Source: Bacillota bacterium
GTDB lineage: Bacteria; Bacillota; Clostridia; Christensenellales; JAEXRW01
Length of the DNA: 64,000 bases
Assembly: GCA_023454175.1 (NCBI GenBank)
Contig: JAEXRW010000030.1
Coordinates: 1-64,000, forward strand
Direction: 5' to 3'
Positions within the stretch are counted from its first letter, which is position 1. Every line of letters begins with the position of its first letter. The position numbers were made by a program, and so were the translations under genes. The notes under the pieces were generated by a model. The model was given only the letters and a program-made list of their open reading frames with translations. It was not told the DNA's origin and did no database searches. Below, piece after piece: positions 53,770-62,824 of the stretch.

Positions 53770-55283
53770 CACACCCCCATTTCAGCCATCATCTTGTTGA
53801 CCCCGTTCAAATATGCCTTGATGCTGGATTCGATGATATCGGTACTGAGGCCGCGGCCCACGACGGACCTGCCATCGTAGCCCAGCTTCACCACGGCTTC
53901 GCCGAGCGCATCCTCGCCGGCGGTCACGGAGTGCAGGGAATAATCCTTCAACACCAGATCCATCCCCACGATATCGTTGATCGCCTTGAAGGATGCATCC
54001 ACGGGGCCGTCCCCGATGGCGACGCTCTCAAACTCCTTTTCGCCGCTGGAAAGACGGATGATGGCTGTAGCCGTAATGGTATTGCCGCTGTTGATCACAA
54101 AGCGGTCGAGGCGGTATGCCTCGGCGCTGTCGGCGACCCGGTTGCCCACGATGGCATCGATGTCCCCATCCAGGACGATCTTCTTTTTGTCGGCCAGGAT
54201 CTTGAACTGTTCAAACGCCGCATCCAGCGCCTTTTTGTCCAGCTGGTACCCCAGTGCCACCAGCCTCTCTTCAAATGCATGGCGGCCGGAATGCTTGCCC
54301 AGCACCATGGAATTCTGCGGGATGCCGATGGATTCCGGCGTCATGATCTCATAGGTGGTACGCTCCAGCATGACGCCGTGCTGATGGATGCCGGCCTCAT
54401 GGGCAAACGCATTTGCGCCCACGATGGCTTTATTGGGCGTGACCTGCACGCCGGTGATGGTCTGCACCAGTTTGCTCGAACGGTAGATCTGATTGGTCTT
54501 CACCCCGCAGGAAACATCGAAGTACGGCGCGCGGGTATTCAGCGCCATGACCACCTCTTCCAGCGAGGCGTTGCCGGCGCGTTCGCCGATGCCGTTCAAT
54601 GTGCACTCCACCTGCGCGGCGCCCGCACGGACGGCCGCAAGGGAATTGGCCACGGCCATGCCCAGGTCATTATGGCAGTGTACAGAAACTTCGACCTTGT
54701 CTATACCCGAAACGTTTTCCACCACATGCTTTACAAGGGCGTACATCTCATCGGGCGTGCTGTAGCCCACGGTATCGGGGATGTTGATCACGGTGGCGCC
54801 GCAGCGAATGACCGTTTCAAATACCTTCACAAGGAAAGGCCAGTCGCTCCTGGAGGCATCCTCGGCTGAAAACTCCACGTCCTCGCAGTACGTTTTGGCG
54901 CGGGACACCATGGCGGCGGAACGCTCCAGTACCTGCTCGGGCGTCATTTTCAGCTTATACTGCATATGGATCGGGGAAGTCGCGATAAAGGTATGGATCC
55001 TCGGACGCCTGGCAAGGCGCACGCCTTCAAAAGCGGCATCGATATCCTTTTCAGTGGCGCGGGCGAGGCTGGCTATGGAACAGTCCTTGACCACCTGTGC
55101 AATCGCCTGTATCGCGGCAAGGTCTCCCGGCGAAGCGATGGCGAAGCCAGCCTCGATCACATCCACGCCGAGCTTTTCCAGTTGCAGGGCCACCTCGATC
55201 TTCTCATTGAGGTTCATGCTGCAGCCGGGAGACTGCTCTCCATCGCGCAGGGTCGTATCAAATACCTTGATCTGTCTGCCCAT
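53769..55283 (-). CDS. leuA: 2-Isopropylmalate synthase
   Basis: 504 residues from the ATG at 55283, which follows AGAAGGTG; a further ATG 21 bases upstream lacks a ribosome site. Landmarks are FDTTLRDGEQSPG, NIPDTVGYSTPDEMY, the metal-binding HCHNDLGMAVANSLAA and GIGERAGNASLEE, with the C-terminal leucine-sensing domain from about residue 390. First committed step of leucine synthesis, probably inhibited by leucine. Confidence 0.96.
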   Translation of the reverse strand: MGRQIKVFDTTLRDGEQSPGCSMNLNEKIEVALQLEKLGVDVIEAGFAIASPGDLAAIQAIAQVVKDCSIASLARATEKDIDAAFEGVRLARRPRIHTFIATSPIHMQYKLKMTPEQVLERSAAMVSRAKTYCEDVEFSAEDASRSDWPFLVKVFETVIRCGATVINIPDTVGYSTPDEMYALVKHVVENVSGIDKVEVSVHCHNDLGMAVANSLAAVRAGAAQVECTLNGIGERAGNASLEEVVMALNTRAPYFDVSCGVKTNQIYRSSKLVQTITGVQVTPNKAIVGANAFAHEAGIHQHGVMLERTTYEIMTPESIGIPQNSMVLGKHSGRHAFEERLVALGYQLDKKALDAAFEQFKILADKKKIVLDGDIDAIVGNRVADSAEAYRLDRFVINSGNTITATAIIRLSSGEKEFESVAIGDGPVDASFKAINDIVGMDLVLKDYSLHSVTAGEDALGEAVVKLGYDGRSVVGRGLSTDIIESSIKAYLNGVNKMMAEMGV

Positions 55284-55314
55284 ATCGATCACACCTTCTT
55301 GCATTATTCTATAG

Positions 55315-56973
55315 TCATTTCAAAACGGCGCCCTGGCTCGCGGAGGAGACCAGCCTCGCATAGCGCGCCAGATAGCCGGAGGTAACATTGGGCGGCGGGG
55401 GGGTCCAGTCCCGGCGGCGCATCTCCAAATCCTCCTGCGGGACCTTCAATTCAATCTTCCCGGCGGGGATATCGATGGATATCCTATCCGATTCACGCAC
55501 AAGGGCGATCGTCCCGCCATCAAACGCCTCGGGCGCTACATGGCCGATGGCCGCACCCTTGGTGGCGCCGCTGAAACGGCCGTCGGTGATGAGTGCGACA
55601 CATTTATCCAGCCCCATGCCTGCAAGGGCGGAGGTGGGGGAGAGCATCTCACGCATACCGGGGCCTCCGCGCGGCCCTTCGTAGCGGATGACGACCACAT
55701 CACCCGGCTTTATTTCCCCATTATAGATGGCATTGATCGCAGCATCCTCGCCATCGTACACCCGTGCGGGGCCGGAATGGCACAGCATTTCTTCGGCCAC
55801 GGCGCTGCGCTTGACCACGCAGCCATCGGGTGCGAGATTGCCGCGCAGGATGGCGATGCCCCCGGTTTTACTGTAGGGTTCGGAAACAGTCCGGATGATC
55901 TTCGGATCCCGGATGGATGCAACCTTCACATTTTCATATACGGTTTTCCCTGTTACGGTCTGCAGGGAAGCGTCGATCAGACCGGCATCGGCCAGCGCTT
56001 TCATCACGGCCTGGACGCCGCCGGCATGATACAGGTCCTCGATGTCGTCTGGTCCGGCGGGGGCGAGGCGGCACAGATTGGGCGTTTTCGCGCTCAGTTC
56101 ATTGACCGTATCCAGGTCGAACGGGACACCTGCTTCGTTGGCGATGGCGGCGAGATGCAGGACGCTATTGGAGCTGCAGCCGAGCGCCATGTCCACCGTT
56201 AAAGCGTTCCTGAAGGCGGCGGGGGAGAGGATGGCGCGGGGAAGGGTATCCGTTTCCACCAGCCGCATGACGGCCATGCCGGCTTCCTTGGCCAGACGGA
56301 TGCGCTCGCCGTAAACGGCCGGGACCGTCCCGTTGCCGGGAAGCGCCATGCCGATAGCCTCGCAGAGGCAGTTCATGCTGTTGGCCGTGAACATCCCTGC
56401 GCAGGAACCGCAGCCGGGACAGGCCTGCTCCTCCATGGAACAGAGCTCGGATTCATCGATCCTGCCGGCCTTCAGCGCGCCGACGGCTTCGAACATATTC
56501 ACCAGGCTGAGTTTGCCGTTTTTGCCTTTGCCGGAGAGCATGGGCCCGCCGCTGATCACAATGGCGGGTATATTGATCCTGGCGGCGGCCATGAGCATGC
56601 CGGGCACGATCTTGTCGCAATTGGGCACCAGCACCATGCCGTCGAATGCATGGGCACAGGCCATCACCTCGACGGAATCGGCAATGAGCTCACGCGAAGC
56701 CAGGGAATACTTCATCCCGATATGACCCATGGCGATACCGTCGCAAACGCCGATGGAGGGTATCTCAATGGGCGTGCCACCAGCCATGCGGACGCCGGCC
56801 TTCACCGCCTCGGTGATCTTATCCAGATGGATATGGCCGGGGATGATCTCATTATAGGCGTTGAATACCCCGATAAGAGGGCGGGACAGTTCCTCATCGG
56901 TATAGCCCATCGCCTTGAAAAGGGACCGGTGCGGAGCGCGCTCCGCACCCTGTGTCACCTGATGACTGTTCAT
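55315..56973 (-). CDS. ilvD: Dihydroxy-acid dehydratase
   Basis: 552 residues, normal IlvD length. Fe-S ligands lie in VPNCDKIVPGM and CPGCGSCAGMFTANSMNCL; GCSSNSVLHL, RYEGPRGGPGMREML and TDGRFSGATKG are also typical. It dehydrates dihydroxy-isovalerate and dihydroxy-methylvalerate, serving valine/leucine and isoleucine. It lies between ilvC (18-base gap) and leuA on one transcript. Confidence 0.97.
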   Translation of the reverse strand: MNSHQVTQGAERAPHRSLFKAMGYTDEELSRPLIGVFNAYNEIIPGHIHLDKITEAVKAGVRMAGGTPIEIPSIGVCDGIAMGHIGMKYSLASRELIADSVEVMACAHAFDGMVLVPNCDKIVPGMLMAAARINIPAIVISGGPMLSGKGKNGKLSLVNMFEAVGALKAGRIDESELCSMEEQACPGCGSCAGMFTANSMNCLCEAIGMALPGNGTVPAVYGERIRLAKEAGMAVMRLVETDTLPRAILSPAAFRNALTVDMALGCSSNSVLHLAAIANEAGVPFDLDTVNELSAKTPNLCRLAPAGPDDIEDLYHAGGVQAVMKALADAGLIDASLQTVTGKTVYENVKVASIRDPKIIRTVSEPYSKTGGIAILRGNLAPDGCVVKRSAVAEEMLCHSGPARVYDGEDAAINAIYNGEIKPGDVVVIRYEGPRGGPGMREMLSPTSALAGMGLDKCVALITDGRFSGATKGAAIGHVAPEAFDGGTIALVRESDRISIDIPAGKIELKVPQEDLEMRRRDWTPPPPNVTSGYLARYARLVSSASQGAVLK

Positions 56974-56991
56974 AACAATACGCCTCCGGTA

Positions 56992-57990
56992 TTACTTTTT
57001 CAGCCAGCTCATCATCTTGCGCAGCTCCGCGCCCACTTTTTCCACCTGGTGCTCGGATTCATTTTTCCGCATGGCCAAAAAGCTGGCTTTTCCGCCCGAA
57101 CGGTTTTCGGAGATCCACTTGGAAGCGAACTGGCCGCTCTGGATCTCCTCCAGCACCTTCTTCATTTCCTTGCGCGTCTCTTCCGTTATGATCCGTTTGC
57201 CCGTCACATAGTCGCCGTATTCGGCAGTATCGCTGATGGAGTAGCGCATGAAGGAGAAACCGCCCGAATTGATGAGGTCCACGATGAGCTTCATCTCATG
57301 GACGCACTCAAAATACGCGATCTCGGGCTGGTAGCCCGCGTTGACGAGGGTCTCGAACCCGGCCTTCATGAGCTCAGTCACACCGCCGCACAGGACAGCC
57401 TGTTCGCCGAAAAGGTCGGTCTCGGTCTCTTCCTTGAAGGTGGTCTCGATGACGCCGGCCCGGCCTGCGCCGATCCCGGAAGCGTAGGCAAGGGCATATT
57501 CCTTTGCCTTTCCGGATGCATCCTGGTGCACCGCGATGATGCACGGCACGCCTTTTCCTTCCTGGTACTGGCTGCGCACGGTATGGCCGGGGCCTTTGGG
57601 GGCGACCATGATGACGTCCACAAAGGGCGGGGGCTGTATCTGGTTGAAATGGATGTTGAAGCCATGGGCAAACATCAGGACATTGCCGGGCTTCAGATTA
57701 GGCTCTATGGACTCCCTGTAAACATCCGCCTGAATCTGGTCGGGCACAAGGATCATGATATAGTCGCCCACCTTTGCAGCCTCAAAGGTATCCAGCACTT
57801 TGAGACCGTCGTTGGCGGCCGCTTCGCGGAAAGCGGTAAGTCCGGGTGCGAGTCCCACCACCACTTCATATCCGCTGTCCCGCAGGTTTTGTGCGTGCGC
57901 ATGGCCCTGGCTGCCGTAACCGATGATGGCTATGGTCTTGCCCTCCAGAAATTTGGTGTTGCAGTCCTTGTCGTAGTACATCTTTGCCAT
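56992..57990 (-). CDS. ilvC: Ketol-acid reductoisomerase
   Basis: 332 residues, class I KARI. The nucleotide-binding loop IIGYGSQGHAHAQNLRDSG, VAPKGPGHTVRSQYQEGKGVPC (partly), the Mg-binding DLFGEQAVLCGG and the C-terminal ECVHEMKLIVDLI are visible. Only seven bases separate it from ilvN. It converts acetolactate and acetohydroxybutyrate to the dihydroxy acids for IlvD. Confidence 0.97.
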   Translation of the reverse strand: MAKMYYDKDCNTKFLEGKTIAIIGYGSQGHAHAQNLRDSGYEVVVGLAPGLTAFREAAANDGLKVLDTFEAAKVGDYIMILVPDQIQADVYRESIEPNLKPGNVLMFAHGFNIHFNQIQPPPFVDVIMVAPKGPGHTVRSQYQEGKGVPCIIAVHQDASGKAKEYALAYASGIGAGRAGVIETTFKEETETDLFGEQAVLCGGVTELMKAGFETLVNAGYQPEIAYFECVHEMKLIVDLINSGGFSFMRYSISDTAEYGDYVTGKRIITEETRKEMKKVLEEIQSGQFASKWISENRSGGKASFLAMRKNESEHQVEKVGAELRKMMSWLKK

Positions 57991-57996
57991 GGTAAA

Positions 57997-58518
57997 TCAT
58001 TCCTCCTCGTCATTTATGTTGTGATCTTTGATACTTTTGTTTCCGCGTTCAATACCGGTCAACCCGGTCCTGGCCATCTCGATGACGCCATACGGCCGCA
58101 TGAGGTCGATGAAGGCGTCGATCTTATTGGATTCGCCCGTCAGTTCCACCGTAAGGGAAGCCGCGGCCAGGTCCACTGTTTTCGCCCTGAAAATATTGGC
58201 CGCTTCGATGATCAGCGAGCGCTGTTCGGGGGATGCATTCACCTTGATGAGGAGCAACTCCCGGAAAACGGAATTATCGGTGTCCAGATGCAGCACCTTT
58301 TTCACATCCACAAGCTTTCCCAGCTGCTTGTAGATCTGCTCCAGCACGTATTCATCGCCGGACACTACGATGGTGATCCGTGAAAGGCTGGGATCTTCCG
58401 TTTCGCCGACGGACAGGCTGGATATATTGTAACCGCGCCTGCTGAACAGACCCGTTACCTTGGACAATACGCCGGGGTGGTTTGCGACCAGGATGGATAT
58501 CACATACCTGTTTTGCAT
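57997..58518 (-). CDS. ilvN: Acetolactate synthase small (regulatory) subunit
   Basis: 173 residues: an N-terminal ACT domain (VISILVANHPGVLSKVTGLFSRRGYNI) and a second ACT-like half from about residue 80, the usual IlvN/IlvH layout that gives valine feedback control to IlvB. GGAGG precedes the ATG, 16 bases after ilvB. Also named ilvH in some genomes. Confidence 0.96.
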   Translation of the reverse strand: MQNRYVISILVANHPGVLSKVTGLFSRRGYNISSLSVGETEDPSLSRITIVVSGDEYVLEQIYKQLGKLVDVKKVLHLDTDNSVFRELLLIKVNASPEQRSLIIEAANIFRAKTVDLAAASLTVELTGESNKIDAFIDLMRPYGVIEMARTGLTGIERGNKSIKDHNINDEEE

Positions 58519-58534
58519 CTGCCTTCAGCCTCCT

Positions 58535-60208
58535 TTATAGGTCTATATCATGGATGATGTCGTCCACGGTGGCGCCGGGGGGTATCATGGGGAGCACGTT
58601 TTCATCGGGGGAAATCCTGCAGTCCACCACGGTGATCTTATCCTGGGAAAACGCCTTCTGAAGCACGGGGACTACGTCGGCCCTGGATTCTATCCGGGAG
58701 CCCGCCGCGCCGAATGCCTCCGCAAGCCGGACATAATCGGTCTTCCTCTCCAGCGTGGTGACGGAGAACCTTTTTTCATAAAAGAGTTTCTGCCACTGGC
58801 GGACCATGCCCAGCACGCGGTTGTTCATGACCACCACGGTCACCGGGATGTCATGCATCACGCCGGTGATCAGTTCGGGGCAGTTCATATGGAAACAACC
58901 GTCTCCTGTGATGAGCACGACCCTTTTATCCGGGCAGGCGGTTTTGACGCCGAGGGCGGCGCCCAGGCCGAAACCCATCGTCCCAAGGCCGCCGCTGGTA
59001 ATGAACGTACGGGGACTGTCAAACCTGCAGAACTGTGCCGACCACATCTGGTGCTGGCCGACATCGGTGACGATAACCGCGTCACTTCCGGCAAGCTGCT
59101 GCACCTGCTCCAGCAGGTATTGCGGCTTCACATCGGCATCCCCGCCGGAAAAAGGCTTGTTGAATTGCTTCTTCCAGGCATCTATCTGCTCCAGCCATTC
59201 GCCATGCTTTTGAGCGGGCATGCCCGCGTTCAACCGTTTCAATACCGCTTTGACATCTCCGATGATATGATGGTGCGAAACAACATTTTTATTGATCTCG
59301 GCGGCATCGATATCGATATGCAGTATCCTGGCCTTGTGCGCAAACTTTTTCCGGTTGCCGGCCACGCGGTCGGAAAAACGTGTCCCCACAGCGATCAAAA
59401 GGTCGCACTCGTTCGCCGCGTGCGAGGACACCGCCGTGCCATGCATGCCGATCATGCCTGTAAACAGGGGATCGGAGGCCGGGAACCCGCCCAACCCCAT
59501 GAGACTGGAGCAAACAGGGGAGTGCAGCTTATGGGCAAACTCCATCAATTCGGCCGAAGCGCCCGAACTGATGACCCCGCCGCCAGCATAGATCAGCGGT
59601 TTTTTACAGGAGGCTATCATTTCCATTGCGTTACCGAGGCTGCGTTCGGATATCCTGCACGCTGGCGCCTCGTCATGGATGGCGACCGGAGAATACTCAG
59701 TCACTGCTGCGGTGACATCCTTGGGGATATCAATCAGGACAGGCCCGGGACGTCCCGACCGTGCGATGCTAAAAGCCTCACGGATGGTATCGGCCAAAAC
59801 AGCCACGTCTTTCACGATATAATTGTGTTTCGTAATAGGCATGGTAACGCCGGTGATATCCACTTCCTGAAAGCTGTCCCGCCCGAGAAGCGGCAGCGCG
59901 ACATTGCATGTGATGGCGACCATTGGGGAGGAATCCATGAAAGCGGTGGCGATACCGGTCACCAGATTTGTGGCGCCCGGGCCGGAAGTGGCAAAGACCA
60001 CGCCGGTCTTCCCGGTGGCGCGCGCATAGCCATCGGCCGCATGGGCCGCACCCTGTTCGTGCGCCGTGATGATATGCCTGATCTGATCCCTTTTATGATA
60101 CAGCGCATCATAAATATTCAGTATCGTCCCGCCGGGGAAGCCGAAAACCGTATCGACCCCCTGTTCAATGAGGCATTCCATGACGATCTGTGCACCGGTC
60201 AACTGCAT
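58535..60208 (-). CDS. ilvB: Acetolactate synthase large subunit
   Basis: 557 residues, ThDP enzyme of branched-chain synthesis. The PYR-domain GFPGGTILNIYDAL, catalytic-Glu region HEQGAAHAADGYARATG, FAD-related stretch and the ThDP motif GDGCFHMN...MNN are present. GGAGGT seven bases upstream selects the ATG at 60208 over a start 15 bases earlier. First gene of ilvB-N-C-D-leuA-cimA-leuC-D-B, controlled by the two T-boxes directly upstream. Confidence 0.97.
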   Translation of the reverse strand: MQLTGAQIVMECLIEQGVDTVFGFPGGTILNIYDALYHKRDQIRHIITAHEQGAAHAADGYARATGKTGVVFATSGPGATNLVTGIATAFMDSSPMVAITCNVALPLLGRDSFQEVDITGVTMPITKHNYIVKDVAVLADTIREAFSIARSGRPGPVLIDIPKDVTAAVTEYSPVAIHDEAPACRISERSLGNAMEMIASCKKPLIYAGGGVISSGASAELMEFAHKLHSPVCSSLMGLGGFPASDPLFTGMIGMHGTAVSSHAANECDLLIAVGTRFSDRVAGNRKKFAHKARILHIDIDAAEINKNVVSHHHIIGDVKAVLKRLNAGMPAQKHGEWLEQIDAWKKQFNKPFSGGDADVKPQYLLEQVQQLAGSDAVIVTDVGQHQMWSAQFCRFDSPRTFITSGGLGTMGFGLGAALGVKTACPDKRVVLITGDGCFHMNCPELITGVMHDIPVTVVVMNNRVLGMVRQWQKLFYEKRFSVTTLERKTDYVRLAEAFGAAGSRIESRADVVPVLQKAFSQDKITVVDCRISPDENVLPMIPPGATVDDIIHDIDL

Positions 60209-60282
60209 ATCCAACACCTCCACGATCCAATCATTATCATACTTAATAATACTATTATATAAATGAGAAACAGCCGGTTATA

Positions 60283-60550
60283 TAAAAATACCTTCGCCCC
60301 CCAGGGGAGACGAAGGAAAACCTCCGCGGTACCACTCCGATTGCTTCTGCCATTAGCTGAAACCACTTGATTTATGCCCCGGTAACGGCGGGTGCCGTCT
60401 CATCCTACGCGAGCGATCGCTTGTGAGCGACGCTTTTCAGAAAAGAAACTCAGGGGAGAGGCGCTTCCATCACCGGGCGTCCACCTTGCACCACCATGGT
60501 GGCTCTCTAAGCACCCCGTGTAACGGCCGCATGGCCCTTCATCGTCGTTA
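60283..60550 (-). promoter_or_regulatory. T-box leader, proximal copy (probable Leu CUC)
   Basis: Read on the minus strand: Stem I with TTAGAGAGCCACC and the GGTG distal loop, a specifier region GGAAGCGCCTCTCCCCTGAG where CTC occupies the codon position, the T-box AGTGGTACCGCGGAGG (about 60325-60340), and a terminator (arms 60311-60316 and 60291-60296) followed by a T-run. Uncharged tRNA-Leu would favour antitermination and expression of ilvB. Confidence 0.94.
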
Positions 60551-60552
60551 TA

Positions 60553-60815
60553 TAAAAAAACTTCGTCTTCAATCCTGAAGACGAAGGCAAACCTCCGCGG
60601 TACCACTTCCATTGCTCCAGAAACCTGAAGCCTCTCATCATCCCGTTAACGGCGGGCGGCCCGTCCTGCCTACACAAGCCAACGCCTGCGGGCGATGCTT
60701 TTCGGAAGGAGACTCAGGGGGGAGACCAGGCATTTTCCGGCGTCCGCCTCGCACCAAATCGGCGGCTCTCTAAGCACCAGATAATATGCCTTATGACCCC
60801 TTCATTGCCGGATAT
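60553..60815 (-). promoter_or_regulatory. T-box leader, distal copy (probable Leu CUC)
   Basis: A second, complete T-box upstream of the first: Stem I with CTTAGAGAGCCGCC and TTGGTGCGAGG, a CTC triplet at the same distance (five bases) from the conserved TGAGT, the antiterminator element AGTGGTACCGCGGAGG (about 60594-60609) and a terminator (CTTCGTC...GACGAAG, about 60560-60586) with a long T-run. Transcripts must pass both terminators to reach ilvB. Confidence 0.94.
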
Positions 60816-60824
60816 ATTTTTTAT

Positions 60825-60853
60825 ATTATATGTGAACATATCGAGGCTGTCAA
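60825..60853 (-). promoter_or_regulatory. SigA promoter of the ilv-leu operon
   Basis: On the minus strand TTGACA (60853-60848) and TATAAT (60830-60825) with a 17-base spacer, a perfect consensus, located just before the distal T-box. Confidence 0.9.
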
Positions 60854-60880
60854 CAATATTTTGGAACAAATACAAAAGTA

Positions 60881-60909
60881 TTGACGTTACAGAAATTAAT
60901 CTATAAAAT
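60881..60909 (+). promoter_or_regulatory. SigA-type promoter of the paaK leader
   Basis: TTGACG at 60881-60886 and TAAAAT at 60904-60909, 17-base spacer, back to back with the ilv-leu promoter. Confidence 0.75.
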
Positions 60910-60917
60910 ATGTATAA

Positions 60918-61191
60918 ATATGAATGCAATGAGTGAGGAAAGTAGGCGGATGGAGCCGGGCAAGGGAGGGCGCGCCAGGGACTGGGAGCGCGCCTGCGGC
61001 AGAAAACGCGCGAAGTTCCCTCATGAGCACATGTGCTGAACACAGCAGTAGGCATATGCGGTACCCCTCCGGTATACAGGGGAGGGCATGAAAGTGCCTG
61101 TATCGAGCGGTCGCGGGATCATTCCTGCGGCAATAGCGGGTGGTACCGCGGAAGTGAACTTTCGTCCCGGCAAGGGATGAAGGTTTTTTTA
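60918..61191 (+). promoter_or_regulatory. T-box leader of phenylacetate-CoA ligase (probable Phe UUC)
   Basis: Stem I begins near 60925 with GAGTGAGGAAAGTAGG (AGTA of the loop-E motif). Its 3' side has CGAAGTTCCCTCATGAGC, where TTC sits at the same place relative to TGAG as CTC does in the two Leu T-boxes. The T-box GGGTGGTACCGCGGAAG is at about 61138-61155 and the terminator follows (CTTTCGTCCC / GGGATGAAGG, then seven T). Confidence 0.92.
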
Positions 61192-61214
61192 TTTTCGAAA
61201 AGGAGGACGGAAGA

Positions 61215-62525
61215 ATGGCAATGTACTGGAACAACGCGGTGGAATGCATGGACGAAAACGAGATGAAACGCATACAGGACGAGCGCCTGAGGTCCACCGT
61301 AAAAAGAGTGTATGACAATGTCCCGTATTACCGCGAAAAGATGGTGCAGGCAGGGATCACGCCGGAAGATATCCGCGGTGCCCAGGACCTGGGCAAGCTC
61401 CCCTTCACGTATAAAAACGACCTGCGCGACAATTACCCCTTTGGTACCTTTGCCGTGCCGCTGGAGGATGTGGTGCGGGTGCACGCATCTTCGGGCACCA
61501 CGGGCAAATCCACGGTGGTGGGGTATACGCAAAAAGACATCGATACCTGGTCCGAATGCATGGCGCGGGCCTTCTGCAACGTGGGCGTGACCAAAAAAGA
61601 CATCGTGCACGTGGCATACGGGTACGGGCTTTTCACCGGAGGACTGGGCGCGCATTACGGGGCCGAGAAACTGGGCGCCACCGTCATACCCGTTTCGGGC
61701 GGAAATACCAAACGGCAGATCCAGCTGCTGAAGGATTTCGGAGCCACGGTACTTTGCTGCACACCGTCCTATGCGCTGTACCTCGCGGACGAGATGAAGG
61801 AGCAAAACGTAAGAACAGACGAACTGAAGCTCCGGGTGGGCGTTTTCGGCGCGGAACCGTGGTCGGAGGAGATGCGGGAGGAGATCGAATCCCGGCTGGG
61901 ACTGAAAGCGTATGACATCTACGGCCTGAGCGAGATCATGGGCCCGGGAGTCTCGATGGACTGCGAAATGAAAAACGGGCTGCATATCCCCGCGGACCAT
62001 TTCATCGCGGAGATCATCAATCCGGAAACCGGCGAAGTGCTGAAAGACGGGGAAAAAGGGGAGCTGGTATTCACCTGCATCTCCAAGGAAGCTTTACCCT
62101 TGATCCGCTACAGGACAAAGGACATCTCCGCGCTGCATACAGAACGCTGCGCCTGCGGACGGACCAGCCCGAGGATGGACAAGGTGACAGGACGCTCGGA
62201 CGACATGCTCATCATCCGCGGGGTGAACGTATTCCCGTCACAGATCGAATCCGTCCTGCTGCAATACGGTGAAGTGGAACCCCATTACATGATCTATGTG
62301 GACAGGGTGGGGAACCTGGACGAGATGGAAGTACAGATCGAGATGACGTCCGAGATGTTCTCGGACGAGGTGAAAAAGATCGAGGCGGTGGAAAACAGGC
62401 TGCGGAAGGATATCGAATCCACGCTGGGCATCAATGCCGTGGTGCGGCTGGTGGAGCCCAGGACCATCCCCCGGAGCGAGGGCAAGGCCAAACGCGTGGA
62501 GGACCGCAGAAAGCTATTCAAATAA
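61215..62525 (+). CDS. paaK: Phenylacetate-CoA ligase (arylacetate-CoA ligase)
   Basis: 436 residues of the ANL adenylating family, PaaK branch, at normal length. Motifs: the AMP-binding loop SSGTTGKSTVVGYT (~92-105), YGLSEIMGPGVS, then RTKD and the C-terminal GRSDDMLIIRGVNVFPSQIE with a conserved Lys close to the end (EGKAKR). It makes phenylacetyl-CoA from phenylacetate, CoA and ATP. A probable Phe-specific T-box upstream suggests it serves phenylalanine supply by reductive carboxylation of phenylacetate, rather than breakdown; indolepyruvate oxidoreductase genes are not in the window. Confidence 0.93.
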   Translation: MAMYWNNAVECMDENEMKRIQDERLRSTVKRVYDNVPYYREKMVQAGITPEDIRGAQDLGKLPFTYKNDLRDNYPFGTFAVPLEDVVRVHASSGTTGKSTVVGYTQKDIDTWSECMARAFCNVGVTKKDIVHVAYGYGLFTGGLGAHYGAEKLGATVIPVSGGNTKRQIQLLKDFGATVLCCTPSYALYLADEMKEQNVRTDELKLRVGVFGAEPWSEEMREEIESRLGLKAYDIYGLSEIMGPGVSMDCEMKNGLHIPADHFIAEIINPETGEVLKDGEKGELVFTCISKEALPLIRYRTKDISALHTERCACGRTSPRMDKVTGRSDDMLIIRGVNVFPSQIESVLLQYGEVEPHYMIYVDRVGNLDEMEVQIEMTSEMFSDEVKKIEAVENRLRKDIESTLGINAVVRLVEPRTIPRSEGKAKRVEDRRKLFK

Positions 62526-62538
62526 CGATTCTGTGAAG

Positions 62539-62562
62539 GAGGGCGAAGAGCCCTCTTTTTTG
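62539..62562 (+). terminator. Intrinsic terminator after paaK
   Basis: GAGGGC, loop GAAGA, GCCCTC, then six T. Confidence 0.9.
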
Positions 62563-62739
62563 TTCGGAAACGCTGATCCAAACCGGCAAAAAGGAAGCTG
62601 CAAGAGCAGAAATGACATGTACGCATATTGAAATATTATCCATTACGCCGATCATTCAATTTGCCCGACAACTTGAACAAGGAGGCTCAACCATTCATGG
62701 AATCCGTGACTGTCCCGTTACTCAACAATACCGTTTGGC

Positions 62740-62800
62740 CCAACTTTAATTTTCTTGAATATAAAGTTGGAATAAGGGATAATCAAAACGGTCATTCCTT
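62740..62800 (+). promoter_or_regulatory. Two inverted repeats upstream of MFS gene
   Basis: CCAACTTTA (62740-62748) with TAAAGTTGG (62762-62770), directly followed by AATAAGGGAT...ATTCCTTATT (about 62771-62802, eight of ten pairs). These may be an operator, or a leader with an attenuator-like hairpin. No known riboswitch class recognised. Confidence 0.35.
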
Positions 62801-62824
62801 ATTCTTTCTTTGTGGGTGAAATCA

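Noticed and set aside
53730..54869. 379-codon open frame opposite leuA
   Set aside because: Antisense to 2-isopropylmalate synthase, with His/Gly/Asp-rich shadow composition.
56650..58383. 577-codon open frame on the + strand opposite ilvD, ilvC and ilvN
   Set aside because: It crosses several real genes on the other strand and shows only shadow composition.
58550..60262. 570-codon open frame on the + strand opposite ilvB
   Set aside because: It is antisense to an unambiguous acetolactate synthase gene, its translation is Arg/His/Gly-rich without domains, and it has no ribosome site.
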